Positions 44,355 to 61,085 of a stretch of 64,000 nucleotides of DNA are shown here, piece by piece; the stretch's first letter is position 1; each line of letters starts with the position of its first letter. The stretch covers positions 62,001 to 126,000 of the forward strand of contig JAIVFJ010000088.1 in the NCBI GenBank assembly GCA_025765615.1. The letters are read 5' to 3'. The notes beneath the pieces are model-generated. The model had not been told where the DNA came from. It worked only from the letters and a program-made list of their open reading frames with translations, and did no database searches. The translations under genes were made by a program, and so were the position numbers. Source of the DNA: Zopfochytrium polystomum. Lineage: Eukaryota > Chytridiomycota > Chytridiomycetes > Chytridiales > Chytridiaceae.

Positions 44355-45950
44355 TCATCTCCCCCTTTTAGGCCTCTTCTGCAACTTGGTGGGGTACCTG
44401 GTCTTGAACTCGAGCAGAAGGTCTTGGCAGTGAGTGAGGTTTGACTCAGGCTCCCAGGTGTTGTCAGCATCTGAGTAACCTTTCCACTTAACAAGGAACT
44501 TGAGTGTTCTTCCAAACCACTTGGCATCCAAGATTTGTTCAACCTCAAATTCCTCTTCACCTTCTACCTCAACTGGAGGAGGAGGAGGAACAACTCTGCC
44601 TGGAATGGAATTGGCCACAAACTTCTCCAAAAGGCTGACATGGAAAACTGGGTGGATCTTCATGGATGCAGGGAGATCCAGCTTGAAGGTGACTGGATTG
44701 ATTTGCTCCAAGATCTTGAAAGGTCTCAACTTGAGGTTGTCTAGCTTGGGACTTGGTCTTTTGGACTGCAAGTTCTTCCTCATGCCTGGCCAGTAAAAGT
44801 CTCTGGAAGCAAGCTCATATGTCTTGTGCTCTTCTGGGTGTCCAGCTGTTGCTGCAACATGCCTTGTCTTGAGTATCTCAAGTTTTTCCTCTTCTTGGCT
44901 GATTTGAATCTTGTGAGGCTTGGGGTCCTTGGAAATAGCATGGGCCCACACACTGTCAGGAAGCAGTGAAAGGTGTGTCTTGGATGGTGGGGTGAAACCA
45001 TCTCCCCCTTCAGGTGCAAGGTCTGTCCTTCTGTGCTCATCAGCAGTGGGGCTTGAATTGTTGACTGGGAACTGTGATTCTTGAATCTTTGACTGAGGGT
45101 TCTGTTCTTGGCAAAGACTGTGAGCTGTGGAGCTTGAATCTTGAATTTGGACTGTGAACTGTGGTACTTGAATCTTTGACTGTGGGTTCTGTGAACTACA
45201 GACTTGGCCATGACTGTGAGCTCTATGAGCTGTGCTGGAATCTTGACTATGAACTGTGAACTGTGAAACTTGAATCTTGGCTGGGATCTGTGAGCTGCAG
45301 GCTGATACTGGAGCTGTCATTTGTGGTTGACCTTGGATACTAGGCTGAGAGCCTTGAATCAGGGACTTGAGAGCATGAGACTTGGAGGCTTGACTTGAGT
45401 TTTGGGTGACTGTTCCAATTGGTGGAGGTTGGACTTGACCAGTGACCCAATCAATGGCAGGGTTCTGGGCTTGCAGCCATGGTAATCCCAGGATGACAGA
45501 GAATGTGGGTGAGCCAAGATCCAATACTTCCAGGTTGACCATGGATGGTGGAAAGTCTTGGATGTGGAGGTTTAGCTTGGTTTCATGGCTGATTTCCTTG
45601 AACAGAGCATGATTGGCAAAGTGAACCTTGAGGGGTGTGGATTTCTTGATGGTGGGAATGGCACAAGACTTGGCAAGGGTGGCATCAATGATGTTGCAGG
45701 ATGATCCAGAGTCTATAAGGGCCTTGGTTGTGATGGTTGACTTGGGTGAGAGTTGAATCTTGACATCCATGGTGAGTTGGTGGGGCTTGGAATCTGAGGT
45801 GTTTGTGGTGCTGGTGGTGGTGATGAAACAGGGGCAGTTTGGAGGAGGGTCCAGGGAATTGCCCCTCAGTGAGCCTGGACCTGGGAGTTTGGGTGCTTCT
45901 TCCTTGGGCAGTCCTTGACAGCATGCTCCTTGGAGCCACAGTAAAAACAC
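44355..45950 (-). CDS. Chromovirus protease-integrase fusion left by internal deletion, with chromodomain
   Basis: 531-aa open frame overlapping the 3' end of gag in another frame; the true start is probably by frameshift from gag. Protease: KALIDSGSSCNIIDATLA and FSVILGLPWLQAQNP. A Gln/Ser-rich segment follows (about 45040-45330) that is itself repetitive. It is then joined to the integrase zinc-domain start (RHVAATAGHPEEHKTYELAS, DFYWPGMRKN). A second jump leads to the integrase C-terminus (L-R-P-F-K-I-L motif, HPVFHVSLLEKF) and a chromodomain (EVEQILDAKWFGRTLKFLVK followed by WKGY and NTWEP). Chromodomains guide integration to modified histones. The stop TGA abuts the LTR. The frame is fully open despite the deletions. 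Confidence 0.9.
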   Translation of the reverse strand: MFLLWLQGACCQGLPKEEAPKLPGPGSLRGNSLDPPPNCPCFITTTSTTNTSDSKPHQLTMDVKIQLSPKSTITTKALIDSGSSCNIIDATLAKSCAIPTIKKSTPLKVHFANHALFKEISHETKLNLHIQDFPPSMVNLEVLDLGSPTFSVILGLPWLQAQNPAIDWVTGQVQPPPIGTVTQNSSQASKSHALKSLIQGSQPSIQGQPQMTAPVSACSSQIPAKIQVSQFTVHSQDSSTAHRAHSHGQVCSSQNPQSKIQVPQFTVQIQDSSSTAHSLCQEQNPQSKIQESQFPVNNSSPTADEHRRTDLAPEGGDGFTPPSKTHLSLLPDSVWAHAISKDPKPHKIQISQEEEKLEILKTRHVAATAGHPEEHKTYELASRDFYWPGMRKNLQSKRPSPKLDNLKLRPFKILEQINPVTFKLDLPASMKIHPVFHVSLLEKFVANSIPGRVVPPPPPVEVEGEEEFEVEQILDAKWFGRTLKFLVKWKGYSDADNTWEPESNLTHCQDLLLEFKTRYPTKLQKRPKRGR

Positions 45951-46789
45951 AGTCCCTGCTGGGCCCTCCTTGTTTTCTCCTCTTGGCTCAGAGGACCCTT
46001 AGGAAGTGTCTCAACTGCATCCACTTGCATGGGTTCAGGAACTGTAAGAGCTTGAGGAACTGGGGTAGGTCTTGATGTAGTTCCTACTTGTCTTTGCTTC
46101 AGCCTCTTGGAGTAGAGTCTGTTGTCAATCTTGATGGCAAGGAGAATGTACTCTTCCAAGGTCTCAGGGATGTGCAGAGACTGGGAGAGCATGTCTTGGA
46201 TAGACTCATGGAGACCATCATGGTACAGCTCCATCAGAGCTGCATCATTGTATCCAGAGTCTCTGGCTAGTTGCTTGAATTGGTTGGTGTAGGCCACACA
46301 AGATTGCTTTCCTTGCTTGATATGCTTGAGCTTGGATCTTGCTGTCCAAGATGCGTAGGGGTCACCAAAGGTAGCTTCCAGCCCCTCCCCGAGCTCTTGC
46401 AGGGTGGTGGGTGTGCTTGGGAGAGATCTGTACCATGATTGAGCTTGACCAGACAGGAGGGTGCTTGTGAAAAGAACCTTGACTTGCTCACTGGGAAATC
46501 TTGAAGGTTGGAGAAGGATGACATTCTCCACAGTGGCCATGAAGTTCCTAAGGTCTTTGGCCTGCCCAGTGAACTTGTCAGGGCTGGGAACCTTGGGCTC
46601 TCTTGCTTGGTTGGCTTGAGGCAGGGGAAGAGCTTGATGTTCTTGTTGGTGAAGTTGTTGTTGAAGCTGGTGCTGCTGGTGAAGGACTTGTTCTTGAAGT
46701 TGGTGTGTCTGTCTTGAGAGGGCTTGTAATTGGTCCATCAAGGCTTGGAAGGCAGTTGCATCAGGGAAGGTGTTGTTTGGGTCAGACAT
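45866..46789 (-). CDS. gag: Chromovirus Gag
   Basis: 307 aa, ATG at 46789. A Gln-rich coiled-coil N-terminus (LQEQVLHQQHQLQQQ) is followed by the retrotransposon Gag core (DKFTGQAKDLRNFMATV, TLLSGQAQSWYRSL, ATFGDPYASWTARSKLKH, YHDGLHESIQDML). It ends with a CCHC knuckle (CFYCGSKEHAVKDC). Intact ORF of the Tf1/sushi-like type. Forms the particle and packages RNA. The stop at 45866 overlaps the protease frame by about 85 bp, implying frameshifting. Confidence 0.93.
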   Translation of the reverse strand: MSDPNNTFPDATAFQALMDQLQALSRQTHQLQEQVLHQQHQLQQQLHQQEHQALPLPQANQAREPKVPSPDKFTGQAKDLRNFMATVENVILLQPSRFPSEQVKVLFTSTLLSGQAQSWYRSLPSTPTTLQELGEGLEATFGDPYASWTARSKLKHIKQGKQSCVAYTNQFKQLARDSGYNDAALMELYHDGLHESIQDMLSQSLHIPETLEEYILLAIKIDNRLYSKRLKQRQVGTTSRPTPVPQALTVPEPMQVDAVETLPKGPLSQEEKTRRAQQGLCFYCGSKEHAVKDCPRKKHPNSQVQAH

Positions 46790-46816
46790 GATGGCAGAGA
46801 GTAGTGGGAGAGGGTG

Positions 46817-46827
46817 AAGTGAATTAT
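46817..46827 (-). promoter_or_regulatory. Self-primer-binding site of the chromovirus
   Basis: On the minus strand, ATAATTCACTT starts three bases after the 5' LTR (sense). It is the exact 11-nt complement of AAGTGAATTAT within the LTR (plus strand 46900-46910), which lies about 35 bases downstream of the TATA box, where transcription should start. Mismatches bound the match on both sides. Tf1 of fission yeast uses the first 11 nt of its own mRNA as primer in this way. No tRNA-type TGG site is present. Confidence 0.82.
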
Positions 46828-46936
46828 GATGTCAGGAACAGGGCAGGACAGGACAAGGCAGACAAGGAATTGAGAGGAGTGATGATTGTATTGGAAACAA
46901 TAATTCACTTGAGGGATGGGACAGGTCCCCCATCCC

Positions 46937-46945
46937 CCTTTTATA
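46937..46945 (-). promoter_or_regulatory. TATA box of LTR-A
   Basis: TATAAAAGG on the minus strand, about 35 bp upstream of the predicted transcript start. It is conserved in all four family A LTRs of the window. Confidence 0.8.
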
Positions 46946-47044
46946 CCTTTTGAGAGTGTTCCTTGTCAAGACTCCAAGAAAGTTCCAGAAAGAGCAATTA
47001 GTAATACAATGATACCAATGATACCAATGACAACAAGACAAGTC

Positions 47045-47165
47045 AGGAAAGCAAAGAAGGTTCCAGAAGGTTCCACAAGGTTCCATGAAGGAATGTTCTA
47101 GAAGGTTCCAGAAGGTTCCAGAAGGTTCCATGAAGGAATGTTCTAGAAGGTTCCAGAGGTTTCCA
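47045..47165 (-). promoter_or_regulatory. Heat-shock-element-like array in LTR-A U3
   Basis: An eight-unit gapless array GAAnnTTCnnGAAnnTTC (47091-47128) plus a four-unit array to its left and a further short array to its right. This is the binding consensus of heat-shock factor trimers (nGAAnnTTCnnGAAn). It lies upstream of the TATA box, in promoter position. Confidence 0.8.
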
Positions 47166-47417
47166 GAGGGTGATTCATAACACACCCGTTGAACGCTCTT
47201 CCCCTTGACTCTCGCCAAATTGCCGCTGTCCTTTCCTACCGCACTTTTTACAACCGCCACAAATCCTTGTTTCTTGGACAAACCACTCTCCCGTTTACAA
47301 TGCTTGGCTCAACCTTACACCACAACTTCACAATGATCTCCGCCTCTCTGGCCTTCTTTAATGCGCTCCTTCCTCTGTTCTCCTTCTTTCAGAGCGCAGC
47401 CCGCTCTTGCCGGGGGG

Positions 47418-47711
47418 TGTGAGAGAACTTCACGTCGTCCGCTTTGTCTTCCTTCCTTGTCGAACTCCGATGCTTCACTTCCCGCTCTGCATCGTTACCT
47501 TCGTCTCCCACATTGTTACCTTTGTGTCATTCTCCGCTCCCTTACTTTCCGATGTATCACTCTCCGCTTCCCCTGTCCTTCATATCGGATAACTCTCAAC
47601 CATCGGACTTCTGGCAGTATAAAACCGCCCTTTTGCAGTACCAATAAAGAAGCGAACCTCAAAAGACCTTCCACTACGCTTAAAAGGACCCTTCCTTCGA
47701 ATTCCCTCACA
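47418..47711 (+). repeat. Gypsy-D 3' LTR
   Basis: Matches the 5' LTR with about four substitutions (for example CACGTCG against CACGTCA, ACATTG against ACTTTG). The CTGGC target duplication follows at 47712-47716. Confidence 0.95.
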
Positions 47712-47716
47712 CTGGC

Positions 47717-48635
47717 AGAGCGAAGACACCGGGACTCTCCGGCATCCGGTTTTTCGGAGCCTTACTTTTTTGACACTATTTTCCAGCCATTTGTGACAGG
47801 TTTGTTGGATCGAAAACGCAGATAATTGGTAAATGTTGACGTAAAACTTGAATTAGATTGGTGAAGAATTTGCCTGGGATTCAGTGTATACCTACCGTGT
47901 ACTTTGAAAATCCGTCCCTTCATGTGTAGGAATGCAAACAAAAACTATTTCTCCAGAAAATACTCAAACGGTTGTGGATATTTTTCATCTGAAAAACAAA
48001 GGTCTAAACATTTTGTATCGAGAAGATATTGGTATTAAAACTGGGTGTTTGCAAACAAATTCTGCAATGGCACAACTATCTTATCTTTCAGGGACCGCAT
48101 CAGCGTCTTCATATACCCGCTGAAGTCTGAAACTAGTTGTCTGCCATTTCTCTGTATCTTCACTCAGTGCAGCTTGCTTCAAGCAGGCAATTCAACGTTG
48201 TAGTAGGGATGTAACCTTTCCACTGAGTACCAGAGTTCTGGAAAACCCCAATTTAATAAGAGCTGTTGGGCACAGATGGACAGCTACTTAAATGCAACAT
48301 CACACCGTTCAACCACATACAAGTTTTCGTAAGAAAACAGTGAAATTGAATTAGTTCATCAAAGTGAATATCTTTGCTTGGGGACTGTACAGAATGCATT
48401 GTAGTATTGCTACTGCTCAAATTTAATTTCTTGCGTTTGCAAGGCTGGTACTACCAGCCAATCCGTCCATCATGCAAGCGGGCAACCTTTCATGTTGCCG
48501 TGTGTGAGTGTGTGTGGTCGTTTGGCTCTCAAAGACATCGCAGTCACGTGAACTACGAACGACCTTGTCAACCGCGCCGCGATCGATCGTCGACCTAACC
48601 AGCCGAAATAGCGGACGAGCGAGCGAGCGAGCATA
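47717..48635. other. No gene recognised
   Basis: AT-richer than the flanking genes, with no ORF of recognisable character. Before the gypsy insertion, its left end adjoined the sequence now ending at 39130 and was therefore part of the TERT upstream region. The GAGCGAGCGAGC repeat just before 48636 is the likely 5' UTR of the next gene. Confidence 0.5.
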
Positions 48636-51600
48636 ATGGCCGCAGCAACGCCGCCGGCATGGTTCAACTTCCAGGCCCCCACCGCTCCAGTGAAAGAGCC
48701 GAGCGGTACGTACGTGCGTGCGTGCTGGCGCGTGACGAGGGACACTGGGGGCAATCCTCAATGCCGCTCGGTCCCGTACGTGCGCTCGCGCGCGGAGCGC
48801 AAGACCTTCTCCCGTGTCCCCCCAGCGAAAACATGAACGAGCTAGTCCCGGGCGCCGCTTGTCGCTAATGCGTTCGTCCGCACTCCCTAAACCAGATCCT
48901 TCCGAGCGGTCCCGGATAGACGACATCGCCCAGCAAGTCGCAGCCAACGACCCCCACTTTTTGTACGCCCTGATGAACCGCGAGAGCAAGCGGGCGGACT
49001 CGGACTGCCGCTTTCTGTGGTCCGACCACGCGTCGTACCCTTACTTTTCGTTCCGTGTTTGGGCTGCAAGAAACAAAGGTCTCCCAACAGTAGTATTTCC
49101 CACAAAATCCATCGCCGTCACAACCGTTTGCTCACGTTACGCCCCCTCTTCTCTGCTCTGCTACTGGCAGCAATCGCGCCACAAGTAGAAGCTAAGTTTC
49201 TGGTGAAGGCTTTGGCTGGAATTGCAACGGCGGAGCTCAAAGCAGCCGGCATCTCCATGGCGGATATCAACGTTTTCGTGGACCAGCTCACGGATCTGTT
49301 GGCGGACTGCTCGCAATCTAACATCCACGTGAGGTGTTAATCTCGTTTTGATCGTTTCTGGCTCACCGTTCTACCTTGCCCCTCCGACTGTCTTTTTGCG
49401 CAGGCCGCACGGTCATGGGTTCTAGACGCTGCTGGAAGCGAAGGGATGATGGAGAGAATTGCGGGTGTCCTTGCCAAAATTTCACTGGCAGAACAAGGGT
49501 TCACGGAGCGGCTCCACATCTTGTATCTGCTGAACGACGTTATGTACAATGGGTGAGTTCACTTTGGAAATGAACTGACGGCCGCTCAGACTGACAGAGT
49601 GGCCAGGAACAAGAAAGGAATGAAGTGGATAGTTCCCGGCTGTCTGTCCTCCGCGACAAAAGTGCTGTGCGCCCCAGCCCTCGTTTCCGGCTCGGATTCC
49701 ACGAAGCATGAAAAAGTGGCCAAGGTAACTTTGTCAATATCAGCGTATGGAACGGCGATTAATGAGTTGCGTAACATTCCCGACTTTAGATCCTCAGCAT
49801 TTGGGAAAAAAAGGGGTTTTTCGATGCATCCGCGTTCGCTGCGATGAAGGCGACATTTCAAAACCCGGAGACCGCGTTTTATCCCCATCCACCCGCCTCG
49901 TCTGCATCCGCCAGCTCGATTCCACCATCTCTCCCACCTGCCCCTAGTTCAACACCAATGTTCCGCCCACCGGTCTCTGCCAAACCGTTTCCGCCTCCAG
50001 GAGTTGTTGTCGTGCCTCCTCCTATGCGCGTACCTCCGCCAATCCTTGTTCCTCCGCCGCCAACCTTTGCTCACTTTGCCCGCCCATTGGAAGATTCCGG
50101 GATGGGCCTCGTTCGCCCCGTCCCTCCCCCGGTGCTTGGATTGCCTTCGATGCTGCCGGCCAAGCCAATAGGTTTGATGCCCCAACCGTCCCAGGCGGCT
50201 CCTTTGCCCCCGCGCCCCATGATGGTCCCTATGCCAATGCAGACAACGCCATTCCAGCAGCACCAGGCGGTGATGCAATCACTGCCGCCTCGACAGCTGA
50301 AGTATTACGAAATGCCGGCAGGGGTAATGGTGGATAAAATACCGGTCAGTATTTGTCTTTCGGGAAGCGAGTACCTCTGACGCTTTTTTGTTTCACAACG
50401 CAACAACTTTTACGGCCTCTCTCAGCGGGGCTCTGAGTATTATGCTCCACTTCGCACGGCGGATCTCCAGATGCCAGGTCATCGCCCAGCGCCCACGCCT
50501 GCGCTCATCGCGGCTGTAGAAGAGTTTTATCGTGGCCTACCCCTCCAGCAGGCTGCGAGCCAGGCGCGACGGGCGACCGGCGCCGACAGCGCAGGCCTGG
50601 CAAACTTTCACGACGAAGAAGCCGCAGAGGGCGGTGTGGCAGCAGCAGCTGCAGCAGCGTCCAGGGGCTCGACGAGCACTCCTCCGGCGACTGTCCCCGA
50701 CGTCGACACGGGCGGCGGAAGCGGCGGCAGCGGCGGCGCCCATGCCGTGTCCTTTGAGCGCGACGGCTGGGAGGTCGGGTACCTTGACGCGTTCCTCAAG
50801 ACCCGCGCCGCGGAGCGGGTCATGCGGAAATCCGGCGGCGGCGGTGGAGGCGGCGGCGGCCCTACGTCGGTGTTTGGTCGCAGCGGGGGTACTGGAGGAG
50901 GAGGAGGAGGAGGCGGGACCTCGCTCCGCTCGTCGCGGCGAAGCGGCTCCCGCAGCCGCAGCCGCAGCCGAAGTCGCAGCCGAAGCCGCAGCAGCCGCAG
51001 CCCCAGCCGCAGCCGCAGTCGGCGCGGCGGCAGCGACCGTCGAAGCCGCCGCGGCCGCCGCGGCCGCCGGTCGTCCGCGTCCGCGTCCGCGTCCGAGTCG
51101 CCGTCGTCGTCGCCGTCGTCGCGGCGGTCGTCGTCGTCGCGGGAGTCGTCGCGGTCGCAGTCCCGGTCGTGGTCGGCGCGCCGCCGCTCCCGCTCCGCGT
51201 CCGCGTCGCGCTCGCGCAGCCGGTCGCGGTCGGCGTCGGCGGCGTCGGAGTCGTCAAGGGACGACCGCCGCGTCCGCAAGCGCCCTCGCGCCGGTGCCGC
51301 CGCATCCGGTGGAGCCTCCACGGCGGCGCCGTCGACGTCGGCGTCGTCGTCGTCGTCGGCGGGCCGCCTCTGGCGGAGGTCGAGATCCAGGTCCCGGTCC
51401 CGGTCGCGGTCCCGGTCGCGGTCGCGGTCGCGGTCGCGGTCTCGTTCGCGGTCCCGCAACCGCCGGCGGTCGTCACCGCGTGCGGCACCGGGTGGCGGCG
51501 GCGGCGGTGCAGGAGGCTGGGGTGCAGGCGGCCGGATGGGTGGCGGTGGCGGCGCGGGCGGCCGCGGCGGGCTTGGCGGTGCGGGCGGCGGGTTCGGAAT

Positions 51601-51671
51601 AGGCGCGGGGGGCTTTGCTCAGAGATCCGGTAAGTCGGCTATTGTTGTTGATTCGCTTGTCTCTTTGAAGA

Positions 51672-51702
<31 letters not shown>

Positions 51703-52383
51703 CTCTCTCTCTCTGCATTACTCTCTCAATCTTTGCTTTCTGTCACTCAACATTTTCTCGTGACTGACGATACCCCGTATCACACACTCTCCATTCTTTC
51801 TACGCTTAGGCGGCGGCGCGCCACCGGGAATGCTATCGGGTGGCCGCATGGGTTCTGGCGGCGTGTCGGGCAGCGCAGGCATGGGTATGGGAATGGGAAT
51901 GGGGATGGGAATGGGCATGGGGGCGGGCATGGGTATGGGCATGGGGATGGGGATGGGTATGGGAATGGGAGGCGGCGGCGGCAGCAGCGGCGGCGGGGGC
52001 GGTGGCACGAACGACGAGGACATGTACTCGGCGTTCCGGTCGGCCAAGAGCTACAACTTTAACCGGGACCCGACGGGCGGGCGGCGCGGCGAGCCGTCCG
52101 CGTGTTTCCGCTGCGGCAAGGTACGTTTAAAAACAGGCTCTTTTTTTTCTTCTTTTGAAAGAAGGCCCTGAATCGGCTCGACCCCTTCGTTAAACCTTGC
52201 AACAAAAAAAAAAAAAAAACGCGAACGAAATGAAACGAAAAACGAAACGAACGAACGAACGAACGAATGAACAAACGAAACGATTGGCTGGTTGGTTGGT
52301 TGGTTTGTTGGGTGGTTGACTAGCCCGGGCACATTGCGCGCGACTGTGACGCCATCATGGAGCCGATGGGACGGCGTCGGTGA
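48636..52383 (+). CDS. CHERP-like pre-mRNA splicing factor (SURP, CID, RS domain, CCHC knuckle)
   Basis: Nine exons: 48636-48705, 48896-49078, 49171-49328, 49404-49552, 49598-49724, 49790-50344, 50426-51629, 51810-52120, 52324-52383; 938 aa, phases consistent. SURP domain at about 25-80 (SRIDDIAQQVAANDPHFLYA). CID at about 90-220 (FTERLHILYLLNDVMYNG), which in relatives contacts RNA polymerase II CTD. A Pro-rich part follows, then the CHERP signature KYYEMPAGVMVD and TPALIAAVEEFYRGL. A long RS domain (about 50930-51470) precedes a Gly/Met-rich tail and a final zinc knuckle CFRCGKPGHIARDC split by the last intron. Human CHERP ends in a G-patch instead. Likely acts in the U2 snRNP-associated spliceosome. 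Confidence 0.88.
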
Positions 52384-52884
52384 GAGAGCGCGCGGCAGAT
52401 GAGCGAGGCCGGTGGGAGGTAAAGAACGGCGTAGTGAACCCCACCTGTCTTGCTGTGAGTGAGAACCTGTGCAGCAGTGGGGATGGGATGACGGCAGCGG
52501 GGAAAAAAAAAAAAAGAAAAGAAGGAAAGAAAGAAGAAAAAAAATTATTTTCTTGTTTCGAACGGAAAGTGGTTTCCGTCGGGGCTTTTCTGTCTCTCTT
52601 TGACTTTGACTTTCTTGGACATCTCTCCCAATTCTTTGAGCAAGCAATCCAAATTTCTTTCCAAGCGCTTTGGCGGCGCAGTCACACACGCAACAATGAG
52701 TGTGTGTGAGACAGACAGATGGAAAGAGCGAGAAAGGGAGCGAGAGAGAGAGAGAGAGACAGAGAAAGCGAGAGAGACAGAGAGACAGACCGACGAAGAA
52801 ATGAAAGACACACACAGAGAGAGAGCGAAGACAGCCACACAGAAAGAAAGAACAGCCTGCAAACGCCCACGTCAACCACCGCGT
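52384..52884. other. Spacer/5' region with purine-rich repeats
   Basis: It holds an A-rich run near 52500-52545 and imperfect GA repeats at 52720-52860. The frame of the next gene is open here but encodes Arg-Glu and Lys-Thr repeats, so I place the start downstream at 52885. Confidence 0.5.
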
Positions 52885-60817
<7,933 letters not shown>

Positions 60818-61085
60818 TTGATTGTGAAACGAGGAACTGGGAGAGACTACCTCCTGGCACAATATGACTTTTTTCCCCTATTTTTTCTTCTCCTCTGGTT
60901 CTTGGGGCTGTCGCTATACGCGACTATCAGTACCGGGTTCCCCACCTACCTTGACAAACATCGCAACCGCAACAACAATTATTTTTTCCCCGATGTCAGG
61001 GACCCGCAAAGCGCAGCACTGTATCTGCGCGAGTCTGTGCTGACTGAAAGAGGGCGCAGTCAAGAAACGTCCTCTTGAGTTTCTG

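Larger units (their letters stand above)
44002..47182 (-). mobile_element. Non-autonomous chromovirus (LTR-A element), nested in gypsy-D integrase
   Basis: 3181 bp with 353-bp LTRs at 44002-44354 and 46830-47182 that look identical by eye. It is flanked by a perfect CACCC duplication (43997-44001 and 47183-47187). On the minus strand it encodes Gag, an aspartic protease, the zinc-binding start of integrase and an integrase C-terminus with chromodomain. RT, RNase H and the integrase core are absent. Identical LTRs mean a recent insertion, so the proteins for reverse transcription must have come from an autonomous relative. Solo LTRs of the same family lie at 468-775 and 17599-17906. Confidence 0.95.
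46830..47182 (-). repeat. LTR-A, upstream (sense 5') copy with promoter
   Basis: The 5' LTR in the element's orientation. In sense order it holds U3 with GAA/TTC arrays (47182 down to about 47045), TATAAAAGG (46945-46937), the predicted mRNA start AAGTGAATTAT (46910-46900) and R/U5 to 46830. It is identical to the other LTR by eye over 353 bp. Confidence 0.95.
40658..47422 (+). pseudogene. pol: Gypsy-D Pol: protease, RT, RNase H, integrase (broken and interrupted)
   Basis: The frame opens with ATG at 40658. Protease: LIDSGAFPSFI and [58 protein letters not shown] and YLNDILIYS, where the catalytic box has Asn (AAC 41858-41860) in place of the first Asp. A +1 shift at about 42463 inside RNase H, a -1 shift near 42657 (after VADVLS) and an in-frame TAG at 42770-42772 follow. 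Integrase: zinc domain HFVRTCDACQRYK; catalytic D (VSMDFMGPLP), D (IISDRDSRFLSDF) and E (TDGQTENKNRW). The chromovirus sits after HGPHP at 44001. Beyond it (47188-47422) the frame continues to a stop in the first bases of the 3' LTR, with a possible degenerate chromodomain-like segment (QIAAVLSYRTFYNRHKSLF). Confidence 0.93.
39131..47711 (+). mobile_element. Ty3/gypsy LTR retrotransposon (gypsy-D), interrupted by a chromovirus
   Basis: 294-bp LTRs at 39131-39424 and 47418-47711, TGTGAGAG...CCCTCACA, differing at about four positions by eye. They are flanked by a perfect CTGGC duplication (39126-39130 and 47712-47716). The internal order is gag, protease, RT, RNase H, integrase, as in Ty3/gypsy. 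Without the nested 3.18-kb element and its duplicated CACCC the element is about 5.4 kb. The LTR has a TATAAAA box near 39332 and AATAAAG near 39356. A G-rich purine tract (CCGGGGGG) precedes the 3' LTR. Several lesions in pol make it non-autonomous. Confidence 0.96.

Noticed and set aside
50862..51488. Antisense ORFs over the RS domain
   Set aside because: They are reverse-complement shadows of Arg/Ser-coding repeats in the CHERP-like gene.
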